Of a stretch of 64,000 bases of DNA, positions 17,079 to 25,546 are shown in pieces. The notes under the pieces are model-generated. The model worked only from the letters and a program-made list of their open reading frames with translations, was not told the DNA's origin and searched no databases. Source of the DNA: Sulfurimicrobium lacus (GTDB lineage: Bacteria; Pseudomonadota; Gammaproteobacteria; Burkholderiales; Sulfuricellaceae); contig NZ_AP022853.1 of assembly GCF_011764585.1 (NCBI RefSeq), positions 1,347,501 through 1,411,500 on the forward strand. Direction: 5' to 3'. The first letter of the stretch is position 1. Each line of letters starts with the position of its first letter. A program made the translations under genes and the position numbers.

Positions 17079-17588
17079 ATGGACTGGAAAGACCTGCTCG
17101 CTAAAATCGCACCCACCGTGGCCACCGTTCTGGGTGGCCCGTTCGCCGGGGTGGCTGCCGAGGCGCTTGCCTCCGCCCTCGGAACCGACCCCGCCAACGT
17201 GCAGAAGATGGTCGAGTCCGGCCAGATGACAGGCGAGCAGCTCGCCGCGATCCGCAAGGCAGAGATCGATCTGCAAGCACAGCTTCAGGCCCAGGGCGTG
17301 CAGCTCGAACAGATCGCCGCCTCCGACCGAGACAGCGCCCGCAAGCGCGAGTCCGAGGTCAAGGACTGGACACCGCGCATGCTGGCCTACGGCGTGACGC
17401 TGGGCTTCTTCGGCCTGCTGGCCTTCCTCGCCACCAACAGCGTCCCGCCCGCCTCGGAAAAGATCCTCGACATCATGGTCGGCACCCTCGGCACCAGCTG
17501 GGTGGGGATCGTCACCTACTACTTCGGCTCCAGCGCCGGCAGCGACCGCAAGACCACGCTGTTGTCCCAGGCGCAGCCCGTCAAATGA
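17079..17588 (+). CDS. holin, 3-TM phage family
   Basis: 169 residues from ATG 17079 (AAGG upstream). The N-terminal hydrophobic/Ala-Gly segment is APTVATVLGGPFAGVAAEAL (~10-30). A charged middle helix and two C-terminal transmembrane helices follow (MLAYGVTLGFFGLLAFLAT; IMVGTLGTSWVGIVTYYFG), with the basic tail typical of the holin-of-3TMs group. It forms the membrane lesion that releases the endolysin. Confidence 0.85.
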   Translation: MDWKDLLAKIAPTVATVLGGPFAGVAAEALASALGTDPANVQKMVESGQMTGEQLAAIRKAEIDLQAQLQAQGVQLEQIAASDRDSARKRESEVKDWTPRMLAYGVTLGFFGLLAFLATNSVPPASEKILDIMVGTLGTSWVGIVTYYFGSSAGSDRKTTLLSQAQPVK

Positions 17589-17806
17589 GACCGGAAGACT
17601 TCGCCCAGCAGATTGAGCTGGCCGAATGGGAGCATAACCAGGAAAAGGCCATCAGGGCCGCGCCAAGCCGCCCTTCGGCGGAAACCTGCGCCGAATGCGG
17701 CGACGCCATACCGGAAGACCGCCGCCTGGCGGAAATCGGCTGCACGCGCTGCGTGGAATGCCAGGCGCAGCACGAATATGAACAAAACAACCGAGGGAGA
17801 CGGTAG
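17585..17806 (+). CDS. TraR/DksA-type C4 zinc-finger protein
   Basis: 73 residues. The C4 finger is CAECGDAIPEDRR...CTRCVEC. Phage TraR/DksA mini-proteins bind RNA polymerase through the secondary channel. Overlaps the holin stop and the next gene, so translationally coupled. Confidence 0.88.
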   Translation: MRPEDFAQQIELAEWEHNQEKAIRAAPSRPSAETCAECGDAIPEDRRLAEIGCTRCVECQAQHEYEQNNRGRR

Positions 17807-18150
17807 TGGACTACACGGCAATGGATTTTTGGTGGAAGGTTTTCATCACCGTCATCAACATGGGCATCGGCGCGTACCTGTTCTGGGAGCGCCACAACGA
17901 CGGCACCCGGCGCCGCATCGATTCCATGGAAACCGACCTAGACGAGCGCCTGGACGACCACTCGTCGCGCCTGGCCAAGGTCGAGGCGCGCATGGATCTG
18001 TTGCCCAGCCATGAGGATCTCGGCGATCTGCACGAGCGCATCAACGATGTCTCCAAAAATCTGCACACGCTGACAGGCGAGATGACCGGCATCAAAACCA
18101 CGCTGGGCCTGATCCACCAGCATCTCTTGAACGGGGGCGGAAGACAATGA
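17806..18150 (+). CDS. DUF2730-type phage membrane protein
   Basis: 114 residues with GTG start (17806) after GAGGGAGA. One N-terminal transmembrane helix (WWKVFITVINMGIGAYLFW), then a long coiled coil (DSMETDLDERLDDHSSRLAK, HERINDVSKNLHTLTGEMTG). It matches the small coiled-coil DUF2730 proteins found between lysis and terminase genes in Mu-like phages. It may be a spanin-like or lysis accessory protein; unproven. Confidence 0.75.
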   Translation: MDYTAMDFWWKVFITVINMGIGAYLFWERHNDGTRRRIDSMETDLDERLDDHSSRLAKVEARMDLLPSHEDLGDLHERINDVSKNLHTLTGEMTGIKTTLGLIHQHLLNGGGRQ

Positions 18151-18440
18151 GCATTGCCCGCAGAATCGCCGAGGCCGACCGCCGCCGCGCAATCCTGGCG
18201 GCGCTTTCCATCTCCGCCGCCTACACGCTGCCGGAACGCGCATTGCGCGCCCAGGTGGAGGGCATCGGATATGCCTTATCACTGGATGTCCTGCGCGCCG
18301 ATATCGCTTGGCTAGCGGAAATCGGCCTGGTCGAGCGCGCAGAGATGGATGACGTCTCGCTCACCGATCGCGGGCTGGACATCGTACTGGGACGCGCCCA
18401 GGTGCCCGGCGTGCGCCGGCCCGAACCAGGCGAACTCTGA
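18147..18440 (+). CDS. VpaChn25_0724-type phage protein (winged helix)
   Basis: 97 residues with the family pattern RRRAILAALSISAAYTLPER, LSLDVLRADIAWLAEIGLVE, LTDRGLDIVLGRAQVPGVRR. It is a winged-helix-like protein fixed between DUF2730 and DUF1804 in Mu-like phages. Function unknown; overlaps both neighbours by a few bases. Confidence 0.8.
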   Translation: MSIARRIAEADRRRAILAALSISAAYTLPERALRAQVEGIGYALSLDVLRADIAWLAEIGLVERAEMDDVSLTDRGLDIVLGRAQVPGVRRPEPGEL

Positions 18441-18940
18441 TGGCACACGGAGAAGATACCCGCCGCGCCGTCAAGGCGGCCTTTGTGTTTGAGCAGCTCT
18501 CCCTGGAGATGGCCGCGCTCAAAATCGGCGTGCCGATCGCCACGGCCCGCAACTGGAAGCGCAGCGCCAAGGCGGCCGGGGACGATTGGGACAAGGCCCG
18601 CTCCGCCCAGCTGATCGCCGGCGGCGGGATCGAGGACGTGGTGCGCCAGACCCTGGCCGTGGTGGTGCAGCAGGTGCAAGCCACCATCGAGGCTATCCAG
18701 GCAGATCCCAATTTACAGCCCGGCGACAAGGTGAAGATGCTCGCCAGCCTGGCCGATGCGTACAACAAGATCATGGCGGCCTCGAGGCGGCTAATGCCGG
18801 AAACCGACAAGCTGGCGGTGGCCACCGACGTGGCCCGCCGCATGCTGGAATTCATCCGCGCCAACTACCCGCAGCACGCCGCCGCCTTCGCCGAGGTTCT
18901 CGGGCCGTTCGGCGAGGAACTGGCGAGGGCATATGGCTAA
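18440..18940 (+). CDS. DUF1804 protein, putative small terminase subunit (Mu gp27-like)
   Basis: 166 residues. An N-terminal HTH (FVFEQLSLEMAALKIGVPIATARNWKRSAK) is followed by an oligomerisation helix region. It lies directly upstream of the large terminase, as in Mu, and is presumed to recognise the pac end during headful packaging of transposed copies. Confidence 0.88.
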   Translation: MAHGEDTRRAVKAAFVFEQLSLEMAALKIGVPIATARNWKRSAKAAGDDWDKARSAQLIAGGGIEDVVRQTLAVVVQQVQATIEAIQADPNLQPGDKVKMLASLADAYNKIMAASRRLMPETDKLAVATDVARRMLEFIRANYPQHAAAFAEVLGPFGEELARAYG

Positions 18941-19163
18941 GCTATCAGCAGGCGCAGAAAGCGCGCTATCGGTAATCGCTCATATGGCCATGGCGAACCA
19001 GTTGGGTAAAAACGTACCTGGAATGGCCGACTTCCCAGAATTCTACAAAAAGCAAATGTCACGGCAGGACAGAGATGTCATCGATCAATTCGACCGGTTG
19101 TGCAAACAGGCCTATCGAGACTTAGCCAAGATGCTAAAGCAGGATCTAGCGAAAGATGGCTAG
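18933..19163 (+). CDS. small hypothetical packaging-region protein
   Basis: 76 residues, helical and charged (MADFPEFYKKQMSRQDRDVI, CKQAYRDLAKMLKQDL). It overlaps the start of the terminase by 8 bp and DUF1804 by 8 bp, so it is expressed with them. No known domain. Confidence 0.65.
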   Translation: MAKLSAGAESALSVIAHMAMANQLGKNVPGMADFPEFYKKQMSRQDRDVIDQFDRLCKQAYRDLAKMLKQDLAKDG

Positions 19164-20931
19164 CTCTAAACCCACCACCGAAAAAGACTTCCTCAAAGAG
19201 ATTGCCAACATCTCCCAGGAAGTCCGGGCGGAGATCGAAGCTCACCAGATCGGACTCGATCCGTCCCCGGCTGCCCGCGCCGAGCGGCGGCGCCGTGTCC
19301 TGAAGGACGGCGATTTCGAGTTCTTCTGCTACACCTATTTCCCGCACCACATCCGCCCGCCGGCGTCGCAGTTCCACCGGCACTTCTTCAAGCGCTTCCC
19401 GCAGATCCTGGACAAGCCTTCCGGCGCCAAGGAATGGTGGGTGGCGCCGCGCGGCGAGGCCAAGTCCTCGCTGACCACCAAGGTCGGCCCGTGCTGGGTG
19501 GCGGTGCGCGCGCTGCTGCAGAAGCCCGCGATCCGCGCCGAGGTCGGCTGGGAAGGCGAGACGCCGTACTTCATCGACTACATCACCATGCTGGGCGCGG
19601 AAACCAAGCTGCCCACCAAGCTGCTCGAAGTCGTTAAAGTCGAGCTGACGGTTAACGCCGCACTGGCGCTGGATTTCCCGGAGGCATGCGGGCCCACCAA
19701 GAACTGGAAGATCGGCGACTTCACCACCAAGTCCGGCGTCAAGGTCGAATCCTTCGGCGCCGAGCAGGCGATTCGCGGCACCTTCCACGGAGCCAGCCGA
19801 CCCAAGCTGCTCCTGGGCGACGATCTCATCACCGACAAGGAAGCCAAAAGCCCAACCGAGTGCAACAACCGCTGGGACTGGCTGGAGAAGGCCGTTGACT
19901 TCCTCGGCCCGCCAGAGGGCAACGTCAAGTTCGTCGGCGTCGGCACCGTGCTCAACAAGAACGACCCGATCAGCCGCGCCAAGGGTGCCATCGGCCACCT
20001 GGTGCATCATTTCCGCGCCCTCATCACCTTGCCGGCACGCATGGACATGTGGGAAGAATGCCAGGCCGTCATGCTCAACCAGGACAAGCCGGCGGAAGAA
20101 GAAGCATCCGAACGCGGCGAGGTGCTGGAAGAGTCCGGCTTGCCGTCCTACATTTTCTACCAGGCACACCGCGCCGAGATGGAAGAAGGCGCGGAAATCT
20201 CCTGGCCAGGCGTGCGCAGCCTGTTCTGGCTGATGCGCCAGCGCGCCAAGAACGCCCGGGCGTTCGCCACCGAAATGCAGGGCGACCCGAGGAGCGACGA
20301 AGACAAGATCTTCGCGCCGGTACGCTTCTTCGTCTCGCGCCTGCCGCACTGGATCATGCTGGGCGGCTGCGACCCGTCCATGGGCAAGGGTGAAAAATCC
20401 CACCCCAGCGCTCTGGTCGCCGGCGCCTACGACCACGAACGCGGCCGACTGCATGTCATCGAGGCGCGCATCAAGCGGCGCGTGCCGTCCAAGCTGGAAG
20501 CGGACCTGATCCAGTTCCAGCGGGACTTCCACTGCCTCGCCATCGGCTTCGAGAACAACAACGCCTATGAGCACTCCCGCCAGACCTTCATCACGGCCGG
20601 CCTCGCCAAGGGCGTGGCGCTGCCCCTGGTCGGCCTGACCGAGACGGTGGACCGGGAAGTCCGCATCGACGGCATGGAGCCGTACATTACCGACGCCTAC
20701 GACCCGCGCATTCTGTTCAGCCCGGAGTTAACGCAGTTGCTTTCCGAGCTGGATAGCTGGCCCGAAAAGCAAACCAGCCACGACTACGACGGCCTGTGCG
20801 CGCTGTACATCCTGTGGAAGCTGTGCGTGGTGCGAGGCATCACCGGCTCCGGCTTCCAATCCCTTCCCCGCCACCCGTCCGGATCCCGCGATGACGACGA
20901 CTACGGCAACCCATCCAGGAGAATGTTCTGA
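19156..20931 (+). CDS. terminase large subunit (Mu gp28-like)
   Basis: 591 residues. Packaging ATPase: Walker A-like PRGEAKSSLTTK (~98-109) and Walker B PKLLLGDDLI (~216-225). The RNase-H-like nuclease part includes MLGGCDPSMGKGEKSHPSALVAG and later acidic residues (FENNNAY). It translocates DNA into the prohead and cuts host-flanked phage DNA. Full length and in the usual place before the portal. Confidence 0.93.
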   Translation: MASSKPTTEKDFLKEIANISQEVRAEIEAHQIGLDPSPAARAERRRRVLKDGDFEFFCYTYFPHHIRPPASQFHRHFFKRFPQILDKPSGAKEWWVAPRGEAKSSLTTKVGPCWVAVRALLQKPAIRAEVGWEGETPYFIDYITMLGAETKLPTKLLEVVKVELTVNAALALDFPEACGPTKNWKIGDFTTKSGVKVESFGAEQAIRGTFHGASRPKLLLGDDLITDKEAKSPTECNNRWDWLEKAVDFLGPPEGNVKFVGVGTVLNKNDPISRAKGAIGHLVHHFRALITLPARMDMWEECQAVMLNQDKPAEEEASERGEVLEESGLPSYIFYQAHRAEMEEGAEISWPGVRSLFWLMRQRAKNARAFATEMQGDPRSDEDKIFAPVRFFVSRLPHWIMLGGCDPSMGKGEKSHPSALVAGAYDHERGRLHVIEARIKRRVPSKLEADLIQFQRDFHCLAIGFENNNAYEHSRQTFITAGLAKGVALPLVGLTETVDREVRIDGMEPYITDAYDPRILFSPELTQLLSELDSWPEKQTSHDYDGLCALYILWKLCVVRGITGSGFQSLPRHPSGSRDDDDYGNPSRRMF

Positions 20932-22496
20932 TGGCCATGAAAATACTGGATCAATTCGGCCAGCCGTTTACCCACCAGGAAGCACTTGCCGCGCCGCAGA
21001 CCAGTACGGTCACAACGCTGGCCAACACCTACATCCAGTCCGCCATCGATGGCCTCACACCCGCCCGGGCGGCACGCATCCTGCGCGACGCGGACAACGG
21101 CGACATCACCGCCCAGCAGCAGCTGTTCGACGATATGGAAGACCGCGACTCACACCTCCAGGGCGAGATGGCCAAACGCGCGGGCTCGCTGGTCGACCTG
21201 GAATGGTCGATCGAGCCGCCCCGCAACGCCAGCGCTGCGGAAAAGAGCGCGGCCGCCTGGGTGACGGAAGTGCTGCAGGACTACGTCGACGACTGGGAGG
21301 ATCTGCTCCTCGCCATGATGGCCGGCGTCGGGCGCGGCTTCGCGCCCGTCGAGCTGTCCTGGTCGCTCCTGGGCAAGGAACAGCTGCCGTCCTTCCAGCC
21401 CCAGCCGCAGACCTGGTTCCGCCTCTCCCAGGACCGGCGCGAGCTACGCCTCAAGGACAACAGCGCCAACGGTGCCGCCCTGTGGCAATTCGGCTGGATC
21501 ATGCATACCCACGGCAAGGCGCGCACCGGCTACCTCGGGCGCCTCGGCATCCTGCGCTCGCTGGTCTGGCCATTCCTCTATCGCGCCTACTCGGTGGGCG
21601 ACTTCGCCGAGTTCCTCGAAACCTACGGCCTGCCCATCATCGTCGGCAAGTATTTCTCCGGCGCGACGGATGCCGAAAAAGCCAGCCTGATGCGCGCCGT
21701 GACCTCTCTTGGCCACGACGCCCGCGCCATCATGCCCGTGGACATGGAGCTGGAGATCAACACCGTGACCGGCGGCGCCGGCAGATCGCATCACCTGGCG
21801 ATGGTGGAGTGGGCGGAGAAAGCCATCTCCAAGGCCATCCTGGGCGCCACGCTCACCAGCGGCGCCGACGGCAAGTCCAGCACCAACGCCCTGGGCAAGA
21901 TCCACAACGAAGTGCGCAGGGATATCCTGCGCTCGGATGCCCGCCAGATCGCCGGCACCCTGACCCGCGACCTGATCTACCCCATGATCGCCCTCAACAA
22001 GGGCGGCATCGACGGCCTGCGCCGCTGCCCGCGCCTGGTGTTCGACACCGGCGAAGCGGAGGACATCAAGCTGTTCAGCGAGGCCCTGCCGCCCCTGGTC
22101 GACCTCAACATGGAAATCCCCGTGGACTGGGCGCACGGCAAGCTGCGCATCCCAAGGCCAAAGGACGGGGAAGCGGTATTGCGCAAGGCGCCCGCAGCGC
22201 CTGCCCCCGACCAGGGGGCCGGGACGGCGGCCGCTACCGCAGCGCTGACTGCCAGCGTCCAGGGTCGGGATGAATTCGACGTGCTGGGCGACGAGCTGGC
22301 CGGCGACTGGGAGCGCGTGACGGATCCGCTGGTCGCGCCGATCGCGGCGCTGGCCGGCGAGGTGGATAGCTACGAGGCATTCCAGGCCCGGCTGCCGGCG
22401 CTGATCCAGGGCATGGATGAAACCGAGCTGGCAGACGCGCTGGCCCAGGGGCAGTTTGCCGCCCGGCTGTGGGGCAAGCTGAATGGCGGCCATTAA
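20931..22496 (+). CDS. portal protein (DUF935, Mu gp29-like)
   Basis: 521 residues. The DUF935 portal core is recognisable from GLTPARAARILRDADNGDI, LFDDMEDRDSHLQGEMAKR and LEWSIEPP through KTRTGYLG-like and GVGRGFAPVELSW segments. An Ala-rich linker at ~420-440 precedes the C-terminal helical region. It forms the dodecameric portal at the capsid vertex. ATG overlaps the terminase stop. Confidence 0.93.
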   Translation: MAMKILDQFGQPFTHQEALAAPQTSTVTTLANTYIQSAIDGLTPARAARILRDADNGDITAQQQLFDDMEDRDSHLQGEMAKRAGSLVDLEWSIEPPRNASAAEKSAAAWVTEVLQDYVDDWEDLLLAMMAGVGRGFAPVELSWSLLGKEQLPSFQPQPQTWFRLSQDRRELRLKDNSANGAALWQFGWIMHTHGKARTGYLGRLGILRSLVWPFLYRAYSVGDFAEFLETYGLPIIVGKYFSGATDAEKASLMRAVTSLGHDARAIMPVDMELEINTVTGGAGRSHHLAMVEWAEKAISKAILGATLTSGADGKSSTNALGKIHNEVRRDILRSDARQIAGTLTRDLIYPMIALNKGGIDGLRRCPRLVFDTGEAEDIKLFSEALPPLVDLNMEIPVDWAHGKLRIPRPKDGEAVLRKAPAAPAPDQGAGTAAATAALTASVQGRDEFDVLGDELAGDWERVTDPLVAPIAALAGEVDSYEAFQARLPALIQGMDETELADALAQGQFAARLWGKLNGGH

Positions 22497-23670
22497 GCTC
22501 GAATCCCTGCCGCCGGAGGAGGCGATCGCCTTCTTCCGCCAGAAGGGCTACAAGATCGGCTTCGACTGGCGGGACGTCTGGCAGCAGGAACACCAAGCCG
22601 CCTTCACCGTGGCCAAGGCTATGCAGCTCGATCTGCTGCGCGATATCCGCGCCGGCGTCGATGCCGCACTGGCCGACGGCACCCCCTTCGCCGACTTCCG
22701 CAAGAACCTGAAACCGCTCCTGGTGCAAAAGGGCTGGTGGGGCCGGGCCGACATGGCGGATCCGCTCACCGGCGAGGTGAAGAACGTGCAGCTGGGCAGC
22801 ACGCGCCGCCTCAAGACGATCTACGACATCAACCTGCGCACGGCGCACAGCGAAGGCCAGTGGGAGCGCATCCAGGCGAGCAAGCAGAGCTTCCCTTACC
22901 TGCAATACGACGGCAACAACAGCGAGCACCCACGCCTGCAGCATGCGGCGTGGGATGGCCTGATCTTTCGCGTCGACGATCCCATGGTGCAGACGATCGG
23001 CCCGGTCAAGGCATGGGGCTGCAAGTGTCGCTGGATACAGATGAGCCAGGGCATGATGGATCGGCGCGGGCTGCAGGTCAGCGAGCCGCCCAAGCTCACC
23101 ACCTACACCTACGTCAACAAGCGCACCGGCGAGACGCAGCAGATCCCGCAGGGCGTCGACCCGGCATTCAACTATCCCCCGGGCGGACGGCGGGCCAACC
23201 TGTCGAAGTTCATTACCGAGAAGCTCGATGCCGCCGACGTGCCGCTAGCGTCCGGCGCGCTCAAGAGCCTGGTGTCCGGCGAGGCGTTCGCGCGCTTCTT
23301 CGCCAAGCCGGAGGGGGTTTTCCCGATCGGCGTGCTGCCGGACGAGCACGTGTCCGCCATCGGGGCGAAGACGCACACGGTTCGGCTGTCGGCCGAGACC
23401 ATGCAGAAGCAGATCAACGTGCACCCGGAGCTGGCGCCGGAAGAATACGGGTTTGTGCAGCAGGCCATCGAGCGCGGCATGCGTATCCAGGACGGCGCCA
23501 ACTCGGCGATCTATTTGCTCGAGCTGGATGGGTATGTGACGGTGGTCAAGGCGACAGGAACGGGAAAGGCGGTATTCATGACCAGCTTCCGCCGGCTATC
23601 GAGCGACCAGGTGAAGCGGGACGAAGAGGTGCGCAGGCTGCTGCGCAAGGGAGATAAACACCAGAAATAG
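22483..23670 (+). CDS. MuF head-morphogenesis protein with C-terminal PBECR2-like nuclease-fold domain
   Basis: 395 residues. The N-terminal MuF (gp30-like) part includes ARTAHSEGQWERIQ-type and HPRLQHAAWDGLIFRVDDP segments ending in GCKCRWIQ. MuF proteins enter the prohead with the portal. The C-terminal ~110 residues (FPIGVLPDEHVSAIGAKTHT, LAPEEYGFVQQAIERG, VTVVKATGTGKAVFMTSFRR) match the phage Barnase-EndoU-ColicinE5/D-RelE-like nuclease (PBECR2) pattern. This may be an effector injected with the DNA. No immunity gene is evident beside it. It overlaps the portal gene by 14 bp. Confidence 0.85.
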   Translation: MAAIKLESLPPEEAIAFFRQKGYKIGFDWRDVWQQEHQAAFTVAKAMQLDLLRDIRAGVDAALADGTPFADFRKNLKPLLVQKGWWGRADMADPLTGEVKNVQLGSTRRLKTIYDINLRTAHSEGQWERIQASKQSFPYLQYDGNNSEHPRLQHAAWDGLIFRVDDPMVQTIGPVKAWGCKCRWIQMSQGMMDRRGLQVSEPPKLTTYTYVNKRTGETQQIPQGVDPAFNYPPGGRRANLSKFITEKLDAADVPLASGALKSLVSGEAFARFFAKPEGVFPIGVLPDEHVSAIGAKTHTVRLSAETMQKQINVHPELAPEEYGFVQQAIERGMRIQDGANSAIYLLELDGYVTVVKATGTGKAVFMTSFRRLSSDQVKRDEEVRRLLRKGDKHQK

Positions 23671-24018
23671 TCGCGGGCGGTGGGGCCCCCCGATCCGGTT
23701 TCCCGGCAACCCCACATGGCGCTCCGGCATTTCTGCCGTGCTACGGCCGGGGGAATATCACCGTGTCGCGCCCGCTTGCAGCCAGTATATTCCCCCGCCG
23801 AAAAATCCGCAAAACGAATTAAGCCGCTACGGCGTTCAGGACACCTTCCGGCTACCGCGTATCGCAAAAATTCTGCGCCGCGATTTTAACGGGGGGTTAA
23901 CGGCCTCTATGGTGGTATTTTTCTGTATCGCTCGATGCGGGTTTCTACTTATCCGCAAAATTTACATCCGCCGCCCGATCTGATAGGGTAAAAAAATCCT
24001 GCCGTAATCCATCCGACT
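23671..24018. other. non-coding central region with a long inverted repeat
   Basis: About 350 bp between MuF and protease genes without a convincing gene. It holds a perfect 11-bp inverted repeat (CGGGGGAATAT at 23748-23758, complement at 23787-23797), a GGGGCCCC palindrome near 23692, and an AT-rich stretch (about 23860-24000) before the late promoter. Roughly mid-prophage (15 kb of 33 kb). In Mu the strong gyrase site lies mid-genome next to gene I, so a comparable site is possible here. Confidence 0.45.
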
Positions 24019-24073
24019 GCGGAAGCGCTTCCGCCTTAACCACCCCTCTTCGCGCCGCCACAATGGCGGCATG
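24019..24073 (+). promoter_or_regulatory. late promoter 2 (head unit, PI position)
   Basis: Palindrome GCGGAA-GCGC-TTCCGC at 24019-24034, then CTTA, -10-like CACAAT at 24059-24064, and ATG at 24071. Spacing is identical to late promoter 1, and the downstream bases GGCGGCATGA are also shared. Confidence 0.65.
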
Positions 24074-25099
24074 ACTACACGCCTCGCCTCCCTCGTCGCT
24101 CAGCTCACTCCCGGAGAAAAGACCTTCCGTCTCATTCCGGCGGGTGCATTTCGTTCCTCCGATGGATCCGGTCGGCCGAAGGATGTGCCGGCCTGGTACA
24201 TCGATGCCGATGACGCCGTTCAGGTGATCGCCCGTAATGCGGCTCGGAAAAGCAGCGTGGTGATCGACTACGAACACCAGACCCTGCTCTCCGCGCAAAA
24301 CGGCCAGCCCGCCCCGGCATCCGGCTGGGTGGCGTCCATGGAATGGCGCGATGACGGACTTTATGCCACGGCAGACTGGACAGAGCGGGCCGGCGCGATG
24401 ATCGACAAAAACGAATACCGCTACATCAGCCCGGTGTTCAGCTACGACAAGACCGGCCGCGTGCTCGACGTCAAGCTCGTCGGCCTCACCAACAACCCCG
24501 GACTGGACGGCTTGACCGACCTGGCCGCGTTGTCCGCCCATTTTTCAACCCAGGAGGAATCACCCATGAATGAACTCATGGAGCGCTTGCGTTATTTGCT
24601 TAACCTGCCGCTCACCACCACGCCGGAAGAAATGGCCGGCGAGCTGGACAAGATCAAAGTCATGATCACCGGCGCCGGCGCCGCCAGCCTCACGGCGTAC
24701 CTGGATACGCAAACCACCCAGATTGCCGCTCTGAAAGCAGCGTCTCCGGATCCCGCTCAGTTCGTTCCCGTGGGGACCATGCGGGATCTGCAGGAACGCG
24801 TCGCCGCCCTGAGTGCGCAAATCAACGCCGGCGAAGTGGACACACTGGTGGATGCGGCGCTGACCGCCAACCGCCTGTTTCCGGCCCAGGAGGAGTGGGC
24901 GCGCAACCTGGGCAAAACCAACATCGCCGCGCTCCGTGGCTACCTGGAGACTGCCCCCGAAATCGCCGCCCTGACCGCCACCCAGACCGGGGGAAAGAAT
25001 TTGGACGGCAAATCAACCAACCAGTCCGACGTCCAACTCGCGGTGTGCAAGGCCCTGGGCCTGAGCACCGAGCAGTTCGCCGCCGGCAAAGTGGAGTAA
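24071..25099 (+). CDS. prohead protease/scaffold fusion (Mu gene I-like)
   Basis: 342 residues. The N-terminal protease part (~1-165) carries SSVVIDYEHQTLLSAQNG (catalytic His-containing segment) and YISPVFSYDKTGRVLDVKLV followed by GLTNNPG, the Mu-type capsid protease pattern. The C-terminal ~177 residues are helical scaffold. First gene of late unit 2, with no Shine-Dalgarno at the first ATG but a strong one internally (see nested scaffold). It processes the scaffold during head maturation. Confidence 0.9.
   Translation: MTTRLASLVAQLTPGEKTFRLIPAGAFRSSDGSGRPKDVPAWYIDADDAVQVIARNAARKSSVVIDYEHQTLLSAQNGQPAPASGWVASMEWRDDGLYATADWTERAGAMIDKNEYRYISPVFSYDKTGRVLDVKLVGLTNNPGLDGLTDLAALSAHFSTQEESPMNELMERLRYLLNLPLTTTPEEMAGELDKIKVMITGAGAASLTAYLDTQTTQIAALKAASPDPAQFVPVGTMRDLQERVAALSAQINAGEVDTLVDAALTANRLFPAQEEWARNLGKTNIAALRGYLETAPEIAALTATQTGGKNLDGKSTNQSDVQLAVCKALGLSTEQFAAGKVE
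24566..25099 (+). CDS. nested scaffold protein (Mu gpZ-like), internal in-frame start
   Basis: ATG 24566 is preceded by CAGGAGGAATCACCC, one of the best Shine-Dalgarno sites in the phage. It starts MNELMERLRYLLNLPL, giving a 177-residue protein identical to the scaffold part of the protease gene. In Mu, Z is likewise made from an internal start in I. Expected to be the free scaffold. Confidence 0.75.
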   Translation: MNELMERLRYLLNLPLTTTPEEMAGELDKIKVMITGAGAASLTAYLDTQTTQIAALKAASPDPAQFVPVGTMRDLQERVAALSAQINAGEVDTLVDAALTANRLFPAQEEWARNLGKTNIAALRGYLETAPEIAALTATQTGGKNLDGKSTNQSDVQLAVCKALGLSTEQFAAGKVE

Positions 25100-25105
25100 T
25101 CACGC

Positions 25106-25516
25106 ATGAGCGCACTGACCCAACCCCGCAACACCCAGCAGCGTACCGGCGACGTTCATGACTTCCCGGTTGCCGCCGCCACCACCGTCCACCAGGGCGG
25201 ATTGACCGTGCTGAACGGCGGCTATGCCGCGCCCGGCACCACCGCCGTCGGATTGATCGCGGTAGGCCGCGCCGAGGAAACGGCGACTGCCGTGTCCGCC
25301 GGCGACGCCAGTGTCCGCGTCAAGCGCGGCACCTTCAAGTTCGCCAATTCCGTCGCGGCTGATTTGATCGCCCAGGCCGACGTCGGCGCCGACTGCTACA
25401 TCGTCGACGACCAGACCGTGGCGAAAACCAGCAGCGCCAACACCCGCAGCGTGGCCGGCAAGATCGTCGCCGTCGACAGCGACGGCGTGTGGGTGAGTGT
25501 CGGCCTCGGCCTGTAA
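25106..25516 (+). CDS. DUF2190-type head decoration protein
   Basis: 136 residues of beta-rich sequence (GTTAVGLIAVGRAEETATAV, VRVKRGTFKFANS, CYIVDDQTV, VAGKIVAVDSDGVWV). This is the pattern of small capsid-decorating proteins located directly before the major head gene. It starts 6 bp after the protease stop. Confidence 0.8.
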   Translation: MSALTQPRNTQQRTGDVHDFPVAAATTVHQGGLTVLNGGYAAPGTTAVGLIAVGRAEETATAVSAGDASVRVKRGTFKFANSVAADLIAQADVGADCYIVDDQTVAKTSSANTRSVAGKIVAVDSDGVWVSVGLGL

Positions 25517-25546
25517 ACCGCCAACCCGAATCCATAGGAGATATAC

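Noticed and set aside
23680-23889. Small open frame after the MuF toxin-like gene as an immunity protein
   Set aside because: Composition is random (Pro/Arg/His-rich) and there is no ribosome site.
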